From: Psilocybe azurescens
Taxonomy: Eukaryota > Basidiomycota > Agaricomycetes > Agaricales > Agrocybaceae
DNA: 11,588 bases
Direction of reading: 5' to 3'
Assembly (NCBI GenBank): GCA_023853785.1
Contig: JAJIRX010000825.1
Span: 1 to 11,588, forward strand
Part shown: one piece after another, positions 1 through 9,090 of the stretch
Layout of the letters: every line of letters begins with the position of its first letter
Numbering within the stretch: the first letter of the stretch is position 1
Program-made: the position numbers and the translations under genes
The notes under the pieces: model-generated
What the model saw: the letters and a program-made list of their open reading frames with translations, nothing else
What the model was told of the DNA's origin: nothing
The model's database searches: none

Positions 1-639
1 CAAACTATATCATATGCTTCCAGCCTGTATATACGTGTCAACAAGGGAAATTTGGTCACTAAACGAAATACAAACATTGCCGTGGCCACGATATAGTATT
101 TATTCTTGTATTGATCCACAAAGTGTGAGTATGGGCAGGTCTATAGACGTAACTAGAGACTGCAGTGTAGCCACATACCACAAAAAAACATCCTTTGCAA
201 AGTATAATCCTCCCGGCTAAAGGCATAAAAATGGACAGTGCCGTCCATGAGGATGAAGATGGTCATAGAGAGTAAAATCATTCTGTTACCCAATACAACT
301 CCACCTTCCAGTGTTGCCGCCCATTTAGAGCAACTTAGTTCAATTGATGCCTTCTGCTCACCTCGTCGTCTAGAGTGATTGCTTCAGGTCGGCGTGAATG
401 AACATCAGATTTAAGAGACAGAAATATGTGTTTTGATACAGCTGATAAATACCATATCCAAATACATTCAGAGCGACAGGACCGACTGTATGGCTCCACC
501 GAATGTTGTTAGAGAGCTCGATAAATCTTGGTGGGTATGCGTACCTTTCAGCGTAATGAAGTGCTCTGATGCTTTGAATAATCTCCACCGATTTGCTGGA
601 CATTTCCAGTGGGCCCACGCTCGTGTTATGGGGACTCAA
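1..639 (-). CDS. DUF6533-type multi-pass membrane protein, copy 1, 5' exons only (cut by left window edge)
   Basis: Function is unknown; the family is integral membrane proteins of basidiomycetes. Proposed exons on the minus strand: E1 639-545 (start at 639; an alternative inner ATG at 602-600), E2 493-453, E3 381-362, E4 304-290, E5 216-179, E6 104-72, E7 from 24 leftwards. E1 through E4 join in frame without a stop and read VEIIQSIRALHYAE, then HTVGPVALNVFGY, AITLDDE and VELYW. This is the family's N-terminal signature: a first membrane helix followed by a TLDDEV-type motif. E6 reads NKYYIVATAM, matching the family NRY motif. The introns start GTACGC, GTATTT, GTGAGC, GTAACA, GTATGT and GTATTT. 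One oddity is E5, which is 38 nt where copy 3 has 39, so the frame is lost there unless I have misplaced a boundary. The rest of the gene lies left of the window, so whether it is functional cannot be judged. Confidence 0.65.
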
Positions 640-1722
640 AAGGATAGAGAATGCTTCAAATACCTCAGAACTTGGATCGTGCAGTAAGTAAGAACACGAA
701 AGGTGTACTGACTCTGAGTGTTATTCTCACCGTTCTTTGGTGACAGATTGCTACAGTGGTAAGCCAGCCACGGATCAAAGGTTATTGATGAAATGAAACG
801 CACCACATCCTGAGAAGCAATCGTGTACTGTGGCAGTTCGTTCTGTGACGAAATTCAGTACTCAACTTATTTTTAGCTGTGAGTTTGATAGTCCACCTCA
901 ACAAACAAATTGGACTGAATTGTTGAAGTTATCATTTCGACTGTTACCGTTCATTCCATAACAATACGATCTTCGTGCATTGACACTTTCCCATGCTACA
1001 TTTCATCAATCAAAACATACGTTACTGATGAACTTATCTGATACGTCGGGCGCTGGCTCTGAAATGACGACTATGAAGCATGAGTAACCACACCGACACT
1101 CATCAACTGGAATGCAGTGGGAGACACACGTCTTCGGATTATTCTACTCCAAAGCAGACTCCGATCTTGATGGATGCAGAGATCCGTGACAAGGAACGCT
1201 GGCAGTGATTTGGAGCTCCAGGATTACTTCTTTGAGGGTGGTGTTCATGCCGAGCTGCCCGAGCATAGATCAGATTAGATAAAGTGTAGATCATCAGCGC
1301 TCAGCGGCTGTGCAGGTAGCTCGCCTTCGTAGTCATAAGAACAACGCACCTTTCCCGCAACGCCATACTACGTGGCTGCTGGACGAGCATTCCGAACTTT
1401 TCCAGACACGAGCTGCGAGGGTAGACAAGATTGGCCTACTCCAACGTACCTTTCGTATTAACATGACGATCGCGTCTTCGTCCATTCCCGTTATCTTATC
1501 GCAGGCTCCAAAGGAAGCAAAGACAATGACACGGCAATATTATTTCATCAGTATTCAGACACCTCATGGTCGTCAAGTTTCCAACCGGTGGCGCATGAAA
1601 GCTTGACACTAAAATGTGCATCTTTTCAACGTCTTAGGCCCAGATCTAATTTATCGACCACAGCCCCGATATCCGACATTTACCCGCTCCCGCGTCGTGG
1701 GAACATTGGACACCACCCATAT
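640..1722. other. Spacer between copies 1 and 2, left part; no recognised gene
   Basis: This stretch lies upstream of the copy 1 start. The longest open frame is on the plus strand (1310-1606, 98 codons from ATG); its product is basic and I do not recognise it. A second plus-strand frame shifted by one base stays open from about 1614 to 1761. No splice-site pattern or family motif ties these together. They could be remnants of an old gene or chance openings in moderately GC-rich sequence. I make no functional call. Confidence 0.35.
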
Positions 1723-1723
1723 C

Positions 1724-1795
1724 GTCGGTATCGATTAGGGTCCTTGAAATTTCATCGAGCCTGAGGAGTCGCAGGTTCGATTCCAGCTGCCGACA
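1724..1795 (+). tRNA. tRNA-like element, probably a decayed tRNA gene
   Basis: A 7-base acceptor strand GTCGGTA (1724-1730) pairs fully with TGCCGAC (1788-1794, one G-T pair), followed by an A as discriminator. A T-arm GCAGG-TTCGATT-CCAGC (1771-1787) has four of five pairs and carries the B-box core GGTTCGATTCC. The internal start TCGATTAGGG resembles an A-box with A14-G15 and GG, and a D-stem GATT/AATT is possible (1733-1736 with 1748-1751). The total length of 72 is right for a tRNA. However, no convincing five-pair anticodon stem with T33 can be drawn, so no amino acid is assigned. It is probably a pseudogene, or a chance resemblance. Confidence 0.35.
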
Positions 1796-1802
1796 ACAGT
1801 AG

Positions 1803-1885
1803 TACGGTCAATTATAGGCCGTATGACCGACAAACATTTCAATCATGTTTGGTCTTTCTTTTGAAGACGGCTCGAGCGGTCGAGC
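1803..1885. repeat. Cluster of short inverted repeats just after the tRNA-like element
   Basis: Several perfect short hairpins lie within about 80 bases: TACGG/CCGTA (1803-1807 with 1819-1823), overlapping CGGTCA/TGACCG (1805-1810 with 1824-1829), GTCTT/AAGAC (1852-1856 with 1864-1868), and GCTCGA-gcgg-TCGAGC (1870-1885). None is followed by a T-run typical of a Pol III terminator at the right distance, although short T-runs occur near 1856-1862. Function is unknown. Confidence 0.35.
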
Positions 1886-2192
1886 TAAGCGAATATTTCT
1901 TCAAGTTCAAGTACGCCTACTTATAGTCCTGCAAGAATATCTTATGAGCCCATTTGTTCTTCAACATGTCCAGAATTAGCCGGTCCAACCTGCCCTCCTC
2001 ACTCAGAGTGTAGAGAGCTAGGGAGGCCCAATGATACCCAGGATCCCTTTTGGGTGTTCAGATATGTGCGTCGGAGTCTGATTCGACATGACACTCTCAT
2101 AATGAATTTTTTCCGAAGGCCAGCTCGGCAGTGACAGATACGTTCCTTGTTCATATATATGACGATTGTATGTTTTCCCGTGTTCACCGATA
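1886..2192. other. Spacer downstream of copy 2; nothing recognised
   Basis: This lies just past the copy 2 stop codon on the minus strand and should include its 3' untranslated region. A 62-codon minus-strand frame (2187-1999) is rich in Arg and Lys with no family similarity I can see, and is likely chance. No clear AATAAA signal was found close to the stop. Confidence 0.3.
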
Positions 2193-3875
2193 TTAGTTAC
2201 GCCATACTTGTAAATTATCAGTGTCTTTCATCGCGGCGGCTCGAATGTTGATTAGAATACGGTTGGCCAACACTGAGGAAATGGCTGTCGCGAATGGGAT
2301 TGGAGCATCGAGATATATCTGTGCTCAAAGTAGATGTGTCTCAGGAAGTGATATTGGTAATAGACCGAGCACATACTGATGAAAACCTCCACCATACCAA
2401 ACACATAAGATATGTGGCTGCGATACTGTACACGAGCATAGAAGTCAGCAAGCTTTATGTAGACTTATTGAATGAAATGCTTACGCCCAAAAGTAGAAAA
2501 CTGAATCTCGTATCATGATCGACATGATCGATTGTTTGCGAGTTGGACTCAGCATGGAAATTGGAGACAACTTCTCCTAATGGCGATGTAGGCTACCATG
2601 CCACAAAGCAGGGCTTCAAACAGAAGGGGGAATCCAGAATCTGTAAAACTCGTGAGGGGTCTTCAGGTTCGGGCGCAGAAGACGCCTCCTCCGATTTCGA
2701 TAATTTTCAGAAGTGTCACCCCAGTTAGTACTTTCGCGCTATTGAGCCTCAATGCTCACCTCGTGGAATATTCGTTGCTAAGAGCCATACGTCGACTGAG
2801 GCACAAGCGAGGAAGAGAATGCTCAAAATGCCGAGAATCTTCTTATTCGACATGTACAAAGCATATACTCGCATTATCAGGATTGCTGCCGCATGTCAGT
2901 ACAAGTTTAATGAAAGGCGGTTGAAAAACATACTTTGGGTTATCATGGGGATCAGCCATGTGACTAACCATTGCCACAGGCCGAACTGTTTGCCTGGTAT
3001 TGTATAATCAGTCAGGTCCAGTTTCTAACAACATCGAACAGCTTACAGCTATGAAGGGATTAAAGAGACACTTGCAATCAGGAGTTGTACACAGTTTACA
3101 GTTTTGAATGTACCCACAACTGAGGGTAGAGGACAATGAGCCCTTGTTCAATACGGTTAAAACGAATGCAAGACCACTTACCGATTCGGTCACTTTGGGA
3201 GCGAATGTTGCTGTACAAATTGTGAGGTGACGTCAGCTGATGAGAAGGAGCTCCCCACCATATGCCTCCAGCCTGTCAATGAGAGTCAGCAATTTTAGCG
3301 CGGCAAACACGTGACACTGTGAGAATTTACTGACATTGCCGTGGCTATGATATAGTATCTATTCTGAACGCCAGTAGCGAAGCATGAGAAAACTTATGAC
3401 CCCAATGGAGTTACAGCAATGAAGACATACCGCGAAAAAGATAATTTTCGGAAATGACAGCCCCCGGGCTTTACAGTTTGGATCAGAACAAAAACTGATC
3501 GAGAAAGGCGTGGATGCATTACCCAAAACAGTTCTACCTTCCAAGTTATGTCAGATAAGGACGGTTCCAGTCATGTCATGATAACTCTCACCTCTCCATC
3601 AAATGTGATTGCTTGAAGGCGTTGTAAATCAGCTTTGTATAGAGTACAAAGCACACCGATGTTGTGCATTATGTCAATAAATACCATATTCAAACAAGTT
3701 CAGTGCAACAGGGCCGACTGTACAGTGTTGGGTTAGTGCGCTTGCCGATGAATCCGGGTAATTAATCAGATTATGGCGTACTCTTGGTGTAATGCATTGT
3801 TAAGATGGCTTGCATTATCTCCACTGAGGAGTCGGCTGACGCCTGCCCAACCACATCCAGAGCACTGTAGGACAT
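2193..3875 (-). pseudogene. DUF6533-type multi-pass membrane protein, copy 2, full-length but damaged
   Basis: Proposed exons: E1 3875-3782, E2 about 3725-3685, E3 3611-3592, E4 3537-3523, E5 3468-3431, E6 3363-3331, E7 about 3272-3182, E8 3119-3047, E9 2993-2934, E10 2885-2760, E11 about 2705-2485, E12 2424-2377, E13 2318-2193. The start is chosen because ATG at 3875 runs in frame into SVEIMQAILTMHYTKST, matching E1 of copies 1 and 3. Later motifs are TVGPVALNLFEY, AITFDGE, VELFW, NRYYIIATAM, FGLWQWLVTWLIPMITQ, ILIMRVYALY with NKK, RFWIPP, SIMIRDSVFYFW, ATYLMCLVWW and PIPFATAISSVLANRIL. E11-E12-E13 splice in frame to a stop. Damage: the E2 acceptor AG appears lost, E5 is one base short, and two single-base losses fall in E11 near 2668 and 2625 (the second inside the IPP-LLFEALL join). 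E7 and E8 are poorly resolved. The several independent lesions argue for a pseudogene. Confidence 0.7.
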
Positions 3876-3952
3876 TGGGCGAATCGATATACTCCAGGTG
3901 ATTCTGATTCTGGGTGAAAACGAGAATGTCAAAGTGAGAAAGAAGGACGGCC

Positions 3953-3959
3953 ATTTATA
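3953..3959 (-). promoter_or_regulatory. Candidate TATA box for copy 2
   Basis: On the minus strand this reads TATAAAT, about 80 bases upstream of the proposed copy 2 ATG at 3875. That distance is plausible for a fungal TATA element plus a short 5' leader. The motif is short and could occur by chance. I did not see an equivalent at the same place in copies 1 or 3. Confidence 0.25.
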
Positions 3960-5231
3960 CTCCTACCTCCTCTCACCATGCATTGTTGTTAGAATGTTAA
4001 TATAGATCTTGGACACCAGATATAGCACTATCTCGTAGCTAACAGTGATTTGATGAACTAACAGAATTAGAATTTTCAGAGAAGTTATCGTGCCCGAATG
4101 CCTTTGCCATGTGGAGGCTAGTATATTCGTGCGACAAATCTGAAATCGTGAGGTGCTGAGCTGGGATTTCAATGACTTAGTACGCTGAGAGGCATACGGA
4201 AGAGCAAATATCGAGTATAACGCTGTTGTAGTCCCCATGACGAACCCATCGATACAGAAACAAAGTAAGCTATGTCGATGTACTAGTGCTGTTGTGGAGC
4301 ATAAAGCGATGGCTCAAACAAACTAATTTCGGTCATGTTCAGTAACGGGCAAGGTAGATTTTCGTGACTGGACTGAGGCCGATGCTGTGATCATTCCGGG
4401 GAGCACTGAGAATGGATGATGCCATTGGTCAATATGTACCTGTATATTTGTCCAGAGATTGACAGAAAGACTAACCCAATTCATAGCCTCTGTGGCCGGC
4501 ATCAATCAGGTTGCCAATGTGGAACTTGAGATGTTACCTCTATAGGACCTCCATGTACGCAGGTGAATGTATGCGAATAAGAATAGAGAATGAGCGGGAT
4601 AGAACCAGAGTGAACTGTAGTCGCATGATGGCGAAAGATATAATTTGGGAACATCATCGAAGATTAGAAGGTGCGAATGGATAAAGTTTCAGCAGGTGGG
4701 GGTGAGAGAACTGTCTTGTTCGTCTCATGATCAGAGATGTCGCTATCGTTTAGGCAGATCGTGGACTTACAGAACTTTCCCCCAAGATTCAATGACTGCA
4801 TAATATTCCGCTATATCACTTGGGTGCGATTGTACGAATTAAGAGACGTACGAAGTTTTGTCTGTTAAGTGTCTATTGCTATTCATCCTCTCAAAATTAT
4901 CTCGTATTATCTTGTTTACGGATGAATAGATGGCCTATTTTTGTATTTGATCAAGAGCGAGGGAAGTTACAGAGCTCTATCAGAGCAGTCGCATGACAAG
5001 TAAGCGCCCATGGCAATCCAGTGAGTCCAGATGGCCTTCTTCGAAGAGGACAATGGCACCGGTGGCGGTGTTGGTGATCGCCATGCTTTGTTCAACAAGG
5101 CCTTGCCAAATAAAAGAACGCCAAGAGAACTCCGGAATGAGCACACTCATGTTTCAATCGCTCAAGATGTCTTGGTACTATCCATCGTCATTTACAATTA
5201 CATACACGTTTTCCTTATTACTGCTTTTATC
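3960..5231. other. Spacer between copies 2 and 3; no recognised gene
   Basis: Minus-strand frames at 4238-3963 (91 codons) and 4505-4323 (60 codons) lack recognisable motifs. On the plus strand a 129-codon frame (4993-5382) runs into the antisense of copy 3's last exons, and a 77-codon frame (5031-5264) overlaps it. The right part, about 5030-5130, is more GC-rich than its surroundings. No assignment is possible. The 3' untranslated region of copy 3 should lie at the right end. Confidence 0.3.
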
Positions 5232-6891
5232 CTATCCAATGAAAGTGCTACGATATATCCGTGAGTCGTCCATAGCAGCTTCCCGTAGATTGAACAATAT
5301 TCGGCTAGCCAATACCGAAGATATGGCTGTTGAGTATCCTATGGTAACCTCAAGCAGCTCTAACTTGATGCCACATGAGTAAATGGACGCGGAAATGTTA
5401 TTCGGATAGTCGCCTACCGGAGAATATATCCACCATACCAAGCAAGTGATGTAGGTGCCTGTTATACTGCAAAGAGAATTGATCAACAGGTATCTGAAAT
5501 TTCACCGGATTCAAACAGGACAACTTACACCACAAAATAAAAACCGAGTCTCGAATCATAATGTCCATCAGGCTGGGGCCCCGGTGTAGAGCGACACTTG
5601 TTTCTTTATGCTCTCTTACGGCAACAAAGAGTGCCATTAGGCACAGAAAACTTTCATATACAAGCGCCGGAATCCAAAACAAGCCAAACCGGCGGCTACT
5701 GACCGCCGGAGGGACGCAGAATGTTCCTCCTGGGATGACCATGGCTTGCACTTTAATACACAGTAAGCCTAGCCAAAATGAAATAGTAATTAACCCACGA
5801 GTCGTTGTGCTGGTCCAAACTATCCAGGCTTCAACCACTGAACATATGAGAAAGCATACACCTATTACCGTGAGAACCTTTTTGTTCAACAAGTATAAAG
5901 CATATATCCGCATCTGAAGGATTACTTGGGGACTGTGAGATCATGAGGCAACGCTTGAATCTGTGCTTACTTTGAGTTATCATAGGAACTATTAGCGCAG
6001 TCCAACCTTGCCATAGTATGAACTTTCTGCCTTTTGAAAAGAAGTTCAACAACATTTTTAAATACAAACACGGTAGAAAGCTCACAACTATAGTGACCAG
6101 AGTTGAGATCGGCTACGTCAAATGAAGAATATCGACACGAGAAACGAAACGTTTCTTACAACTGGATAATATATGTCGATAACCCATCAGATATCACGGC
6201 TTGAGTGATACAAATAAGAACCAACCCATTCTGTTACTCTAAGAGAGAAGAAAGCTAAAAACTAGCGATTGGCAACTACAGTCAGCTTCTAGATGATTTG
6301 TGACTGCACGTACCGTAAAGTTCGACCCTGTGTATGTGGTAATTATCTTAAGCATGAACAGCTGGGTCAGTCATATTTCACTAACATTGATGTAGCCAAG
6401 AAATAGTATCTATTCTGTGCGGTATGTTCAGGTAAGTGGGTGTATTGTCTGATATGCCACAATTCAAGACGTACCAGGAGGTATATCATCTTGGCGAATG
6501 TCCATCTACTTGGCTAACACCGAATCCATAGAATAAGTTCAAGGAACACTAACGAATGTAACAACCAAGTTACCCATATCATTTCCACCTTAATGTAAAG
6601 CGTCTATCGTTAATGACAATGTAACGAACTTGGGATGAATTCACCTCTCGATCGAGTGTGATAACTACACAAGTCGCCATCTCACCAGTGAATCATATGG
6701 CTTACGGAATTTCCCACTTACTAAACTCATAAAGAAATATTACAGCAGGGGCCACTGAGAACGCTAAAAGATCAACCCGAACCCCATCACATCTGAGTTG
6801 AATGATAACGTACACTTTGTGTATTGAATAATTTTAATATTTTGGAGGAGCTCAACGAAAAATTAGAACTCCCTGGTGCGCTGAGATCCAT
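5232..6891 (-). CDS. DUF6533-type multi-pass membrane protein, copy 3, best preserved, possibly a recent pseudogene
   Basis: Proposed exons: E1 6891-6814, E2 6763-6722, E3 6664-6645, E4 6588-6574, E5 6513-6475, E6 6414-6382, E7 near 6327, E8 6161-6086, E9 6030-5971, E10 5924-5795, E11 5750-5531, E12 5466-5418, E13 about 5357-5232. Successive exons read SVAPAVIFLYEF, ITLDRE, VEMIW, PSRWTFAKMIYLL, NRYYFLATSML, KFILWQGWTALIVPMITQ, IILQMRIYALYLLNKKVL, VIPGGTFCV, FGLFWIPALVYES, MDIMIRDS, TYITCLVWW, then YSTAISSVLASRILFNLREA. This order matches DUF6533 proteins: N-terminal TLDxEV and NRY, central ILQMRIYALY, then IPG, FWIP and RDS, and a C-terminal helix. About seven hydrophobic segments are expected. 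Exons 10-11 are open together for 171 codons (5913-5398), read straight through intron 10. Problems: the ATG at 6891 is one base out of frame with the VELLQ stretch of E1, a stop precedes that stretch in its own frame, and E7-E8 are unresolved. With these points in mind the gene may be inactive. Confidence 0.72.
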
Positions 6892-6894
6892 GTC

Positions 6895-8345
6895 TAGAGG
6901 TCACTGGAATGAGTGGATGATTAAGGTCGAGAGGGGATGTGCAAAGTCGGTATAAGTTTCATTAAGTACCGTCAAAATAAATGCTAATTTCTCTAGGACA
7001 AGCCATAAAATGGAAGCACCCTTAAGGTGGGCGTGGGTGCATGTGGGATTCAGTCTGATCGTTGTAAAAGCAACATTATTTATGGCCCATTTACACACGA
7101 TAGCTATGAATCTTCGGTTCCTGAGAAGTATAGCTGTCCCTGAAGCTTGATGCAGTCCCTAGTACTTGTTTATACCTGACTCGTTGCTGAAAGCTACGAT
7201 CATCTACATGTATAAACACTAGTATTTCGAAATATGGACGCTATTCCCGAGGTTAATTATGACGGACTTAAGATTAGGTTGAGCGAATAAATATAGCCTA
7301 TGACCGTCAGAACAAATGGCAAGGCACCTGACGTAGACTCGGTTATCTCAAAGATTTTTCACTTGGATGACACCCCGTGGTCTAGTAGTTCATCACGTCT
7401 TCCAAGCTTAATTCCGAAGTGTAACACGTCAGTGGAACGCAACATGCGCCAGGAGGATAACTGCCTGAGGGATAAACTGCCACAACGGTGCCAAAAATAT
7501 GAGCTATTTATGTGAGACAACACTTATATCCAGGGCGCATAGTAAGAAATGATAAACCACGCGTTCGAACTTCATTTCCGTCGCTTTAATTAGCATCGGT
7601 GTTAGGTACACTGCCAAGCTTTTCTCCAAAATGGGTTCTCGGGAAGGTCAAATGAGAGGCTCACGAATGTTCCACACCTGTTCCCTTATCTTCACAGGGG
7701 AAATGGGGCTTATAGTAAGGCATTCGACGTTTATATCTCATAGTTCAAATGATTTAAAATGATCTGCTTGCGTGTATTTGCAAGTTCTCCGAACATTACA
7801 ATTACCCAGGAGGTAATGGGATGTTTACTCGGTTGTTGGGGAACACGCCTATCTGAGGCTATTCTTGTCTACCGAATTGAGGCTCTATCGCATTTGCAAT
7901 GTGCATGAGATAACATCAATCATGAGCAATTTGAGGCATCTTGTTTCGCTGAACTACTCTAGGCTCTCAGGTCTTTTCTTACCGAGCTATTATTTCTCAC
8001 AAAAATGCCGCCCATGCTTGGAAGGTATCATTAACCCGTCATAAAGATCGTCACCAAATGTTTTGATGGTAAGTACTTAATAGAAACAGGCTATTCCCCT
8101 GAACTTGAGTTCTTAACATGGCTCTCACATCACTCAGTCGTTGGGCGTTCAAACATGGTTCTAAATGATCCAATCGTAGTTTCTCAGGAATCAGCGAGTA
8201 GTACATCATTCATCCTAGGACAATGACAGTACCTGATTCAGGCGGTCGTGGATACAGTATCATAGCAAACCGTAAAGGATGCTCATATGATACCACTTAA
8301 GTAAACCTATCGGAGAAAAGTAACGGAGTGCCGCCAAAGGTAGCC
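6895..8345. other. Spacer between copies 3 and 4; no recognised gene
   Basis: The left end should hold the promoter and leader of copy 3. A minus-strand frame (7098-6901, 65 codons) contains LAFILTVLN, which resembles a piece inside copy 2 (see findings). A plus-strand frame (7300-7515, 71 codons) contains a serine run and has no recognised motif. From 7520 to 8345 I see only short frames with frequent stops in all six readings. Confidence 0.3.
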
Positions 8346-8349
8346 ATTC

Positions 8350-9090
8350 GATATTGAACACCATCCTATTAGCGTGTACCGAGGACATCTTGACCACAAT
8401 AGGCATTGGCGCGTGTACCAACGCTAGCTTAGCTACGGATACAGCCCATATCCAAGAAAATATTACTTACTGGTGCATATAGCCACCAGACCAGACACAT
8501 CGCATATGTCGCCAACATAGTGCGCATATGAGTTATGATCATGGAACCAATGCAACCAGCTATCGAAGAACAGGGATACTCACCCTAAGAAGTAAACAAG
8601 GGATCTCGTATCATGACGCTCCATAAGGTCCGACCACGGCTCATAAACGATCCCATCGTCATCATCTTAATAGCCACGGAGACCGCCATAGACCAATCAG
8701 ACTCTGAAAGACAAATGGTGGGATCCAAGATCCCGCATACTGCCTATTCGTCGTCAACGGCGCACAGACTATGCCTCCAGGAATTAATGTGGCCTGCACT
8801 GTAACGAGTTACGAACCGCTTTCATACAACCGATATCAACTGGGTGTCGTACTAGAGGAAGCATCCGGTCAGACAGTCCATGTTTATCTTCCCTGAGACC
8901 ACGGAAGAATGCCTCACCTTCAACAACGGTCACCAGGGTGTCAAGGGATCTTTGCCTACGAGCTACAACTGAGGTAAATGATACAACCTCTGAGTAATAT
9001 CAATCAAAAGACAAGACATACGTTGAATACTTATGACCATGTCCAAGTAGAAGAGGAGTCTGTCCATGACATCGGGAAGTGGGCTAAATG
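8350..9090 (-). pseudogene. DUF6533-type membrane protein, copy 4, decayed 3' half
   Basis: Three exons are recognised with confidence. E11 (8798-8584) reads VQATLIPGGIVCAP, SWIPPFVFQSLIGL, then, after a one-base loss near 8716, MAVSVAIK and later LWSVMIRD. E12 (8515-8471) reads LATYAMCLVWWLYAP and is followed by a good GTAAGT donor. E13 (from 8423) reads HAPMPIVVKMSSVHANRMVFN, the counterpart of the PIPFATAISSVLANRIL segment in copy 2. Damage: a second one-base loss sits just before the E11 donor, the E12 acceptor AG has become TG, and E13 is one base short at its start. E10 near 8960-8850 and E9 near 9075-9030 (a WTA...ITQ-like piece with a GTATGT donor) are only faintly visible. I could not find counterparts of exons 1-6 further right. 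This is the most eroded copy. The 3' end is approximate because the residues after VFN no longer align. Confidence 0.6.

Noticed and set aside
433..687. An 84-codon plus-strand frame
   Set aside because: It lies opposite exons 1-2 of copy 1, whose minus-strand splicing is in frame.
1310..1606. A 98-codon plus-strand frame as a real gene
   Set aside because: No recognisable domain, no convincing context and no splice partners; kept only as a note in the spacer entry.
2514..2531. Direct repeat of a 9-mer (CATGATCGA twice)
   Set aside because: It falls on the SIMSIMIRDS coding segment of copy 2; the repeat follows from the repeated Ser-Ile-Met residues.
2543..2924. Plus-strand frames of 61 and 108 codons
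   Set aside because: They lie opposite copy 2 exons 10-11, where the minus strand carries the FWIP and MRVYALY motifs.
4993..5382. A 129-codon plus-strand frame, plus an overlapping 77-codon frame
   Set aside because: Its right third is the antisense of the conserved terminal exons of copy 3, and the left part shows no motif or splice evidence.
5561..5917. A 118-codon plus-strand frame
   Set aside because: It lies entirely opposite exons 10-11 of copy 3, whose minus-strand reading matches the family; it is a shadow frame.
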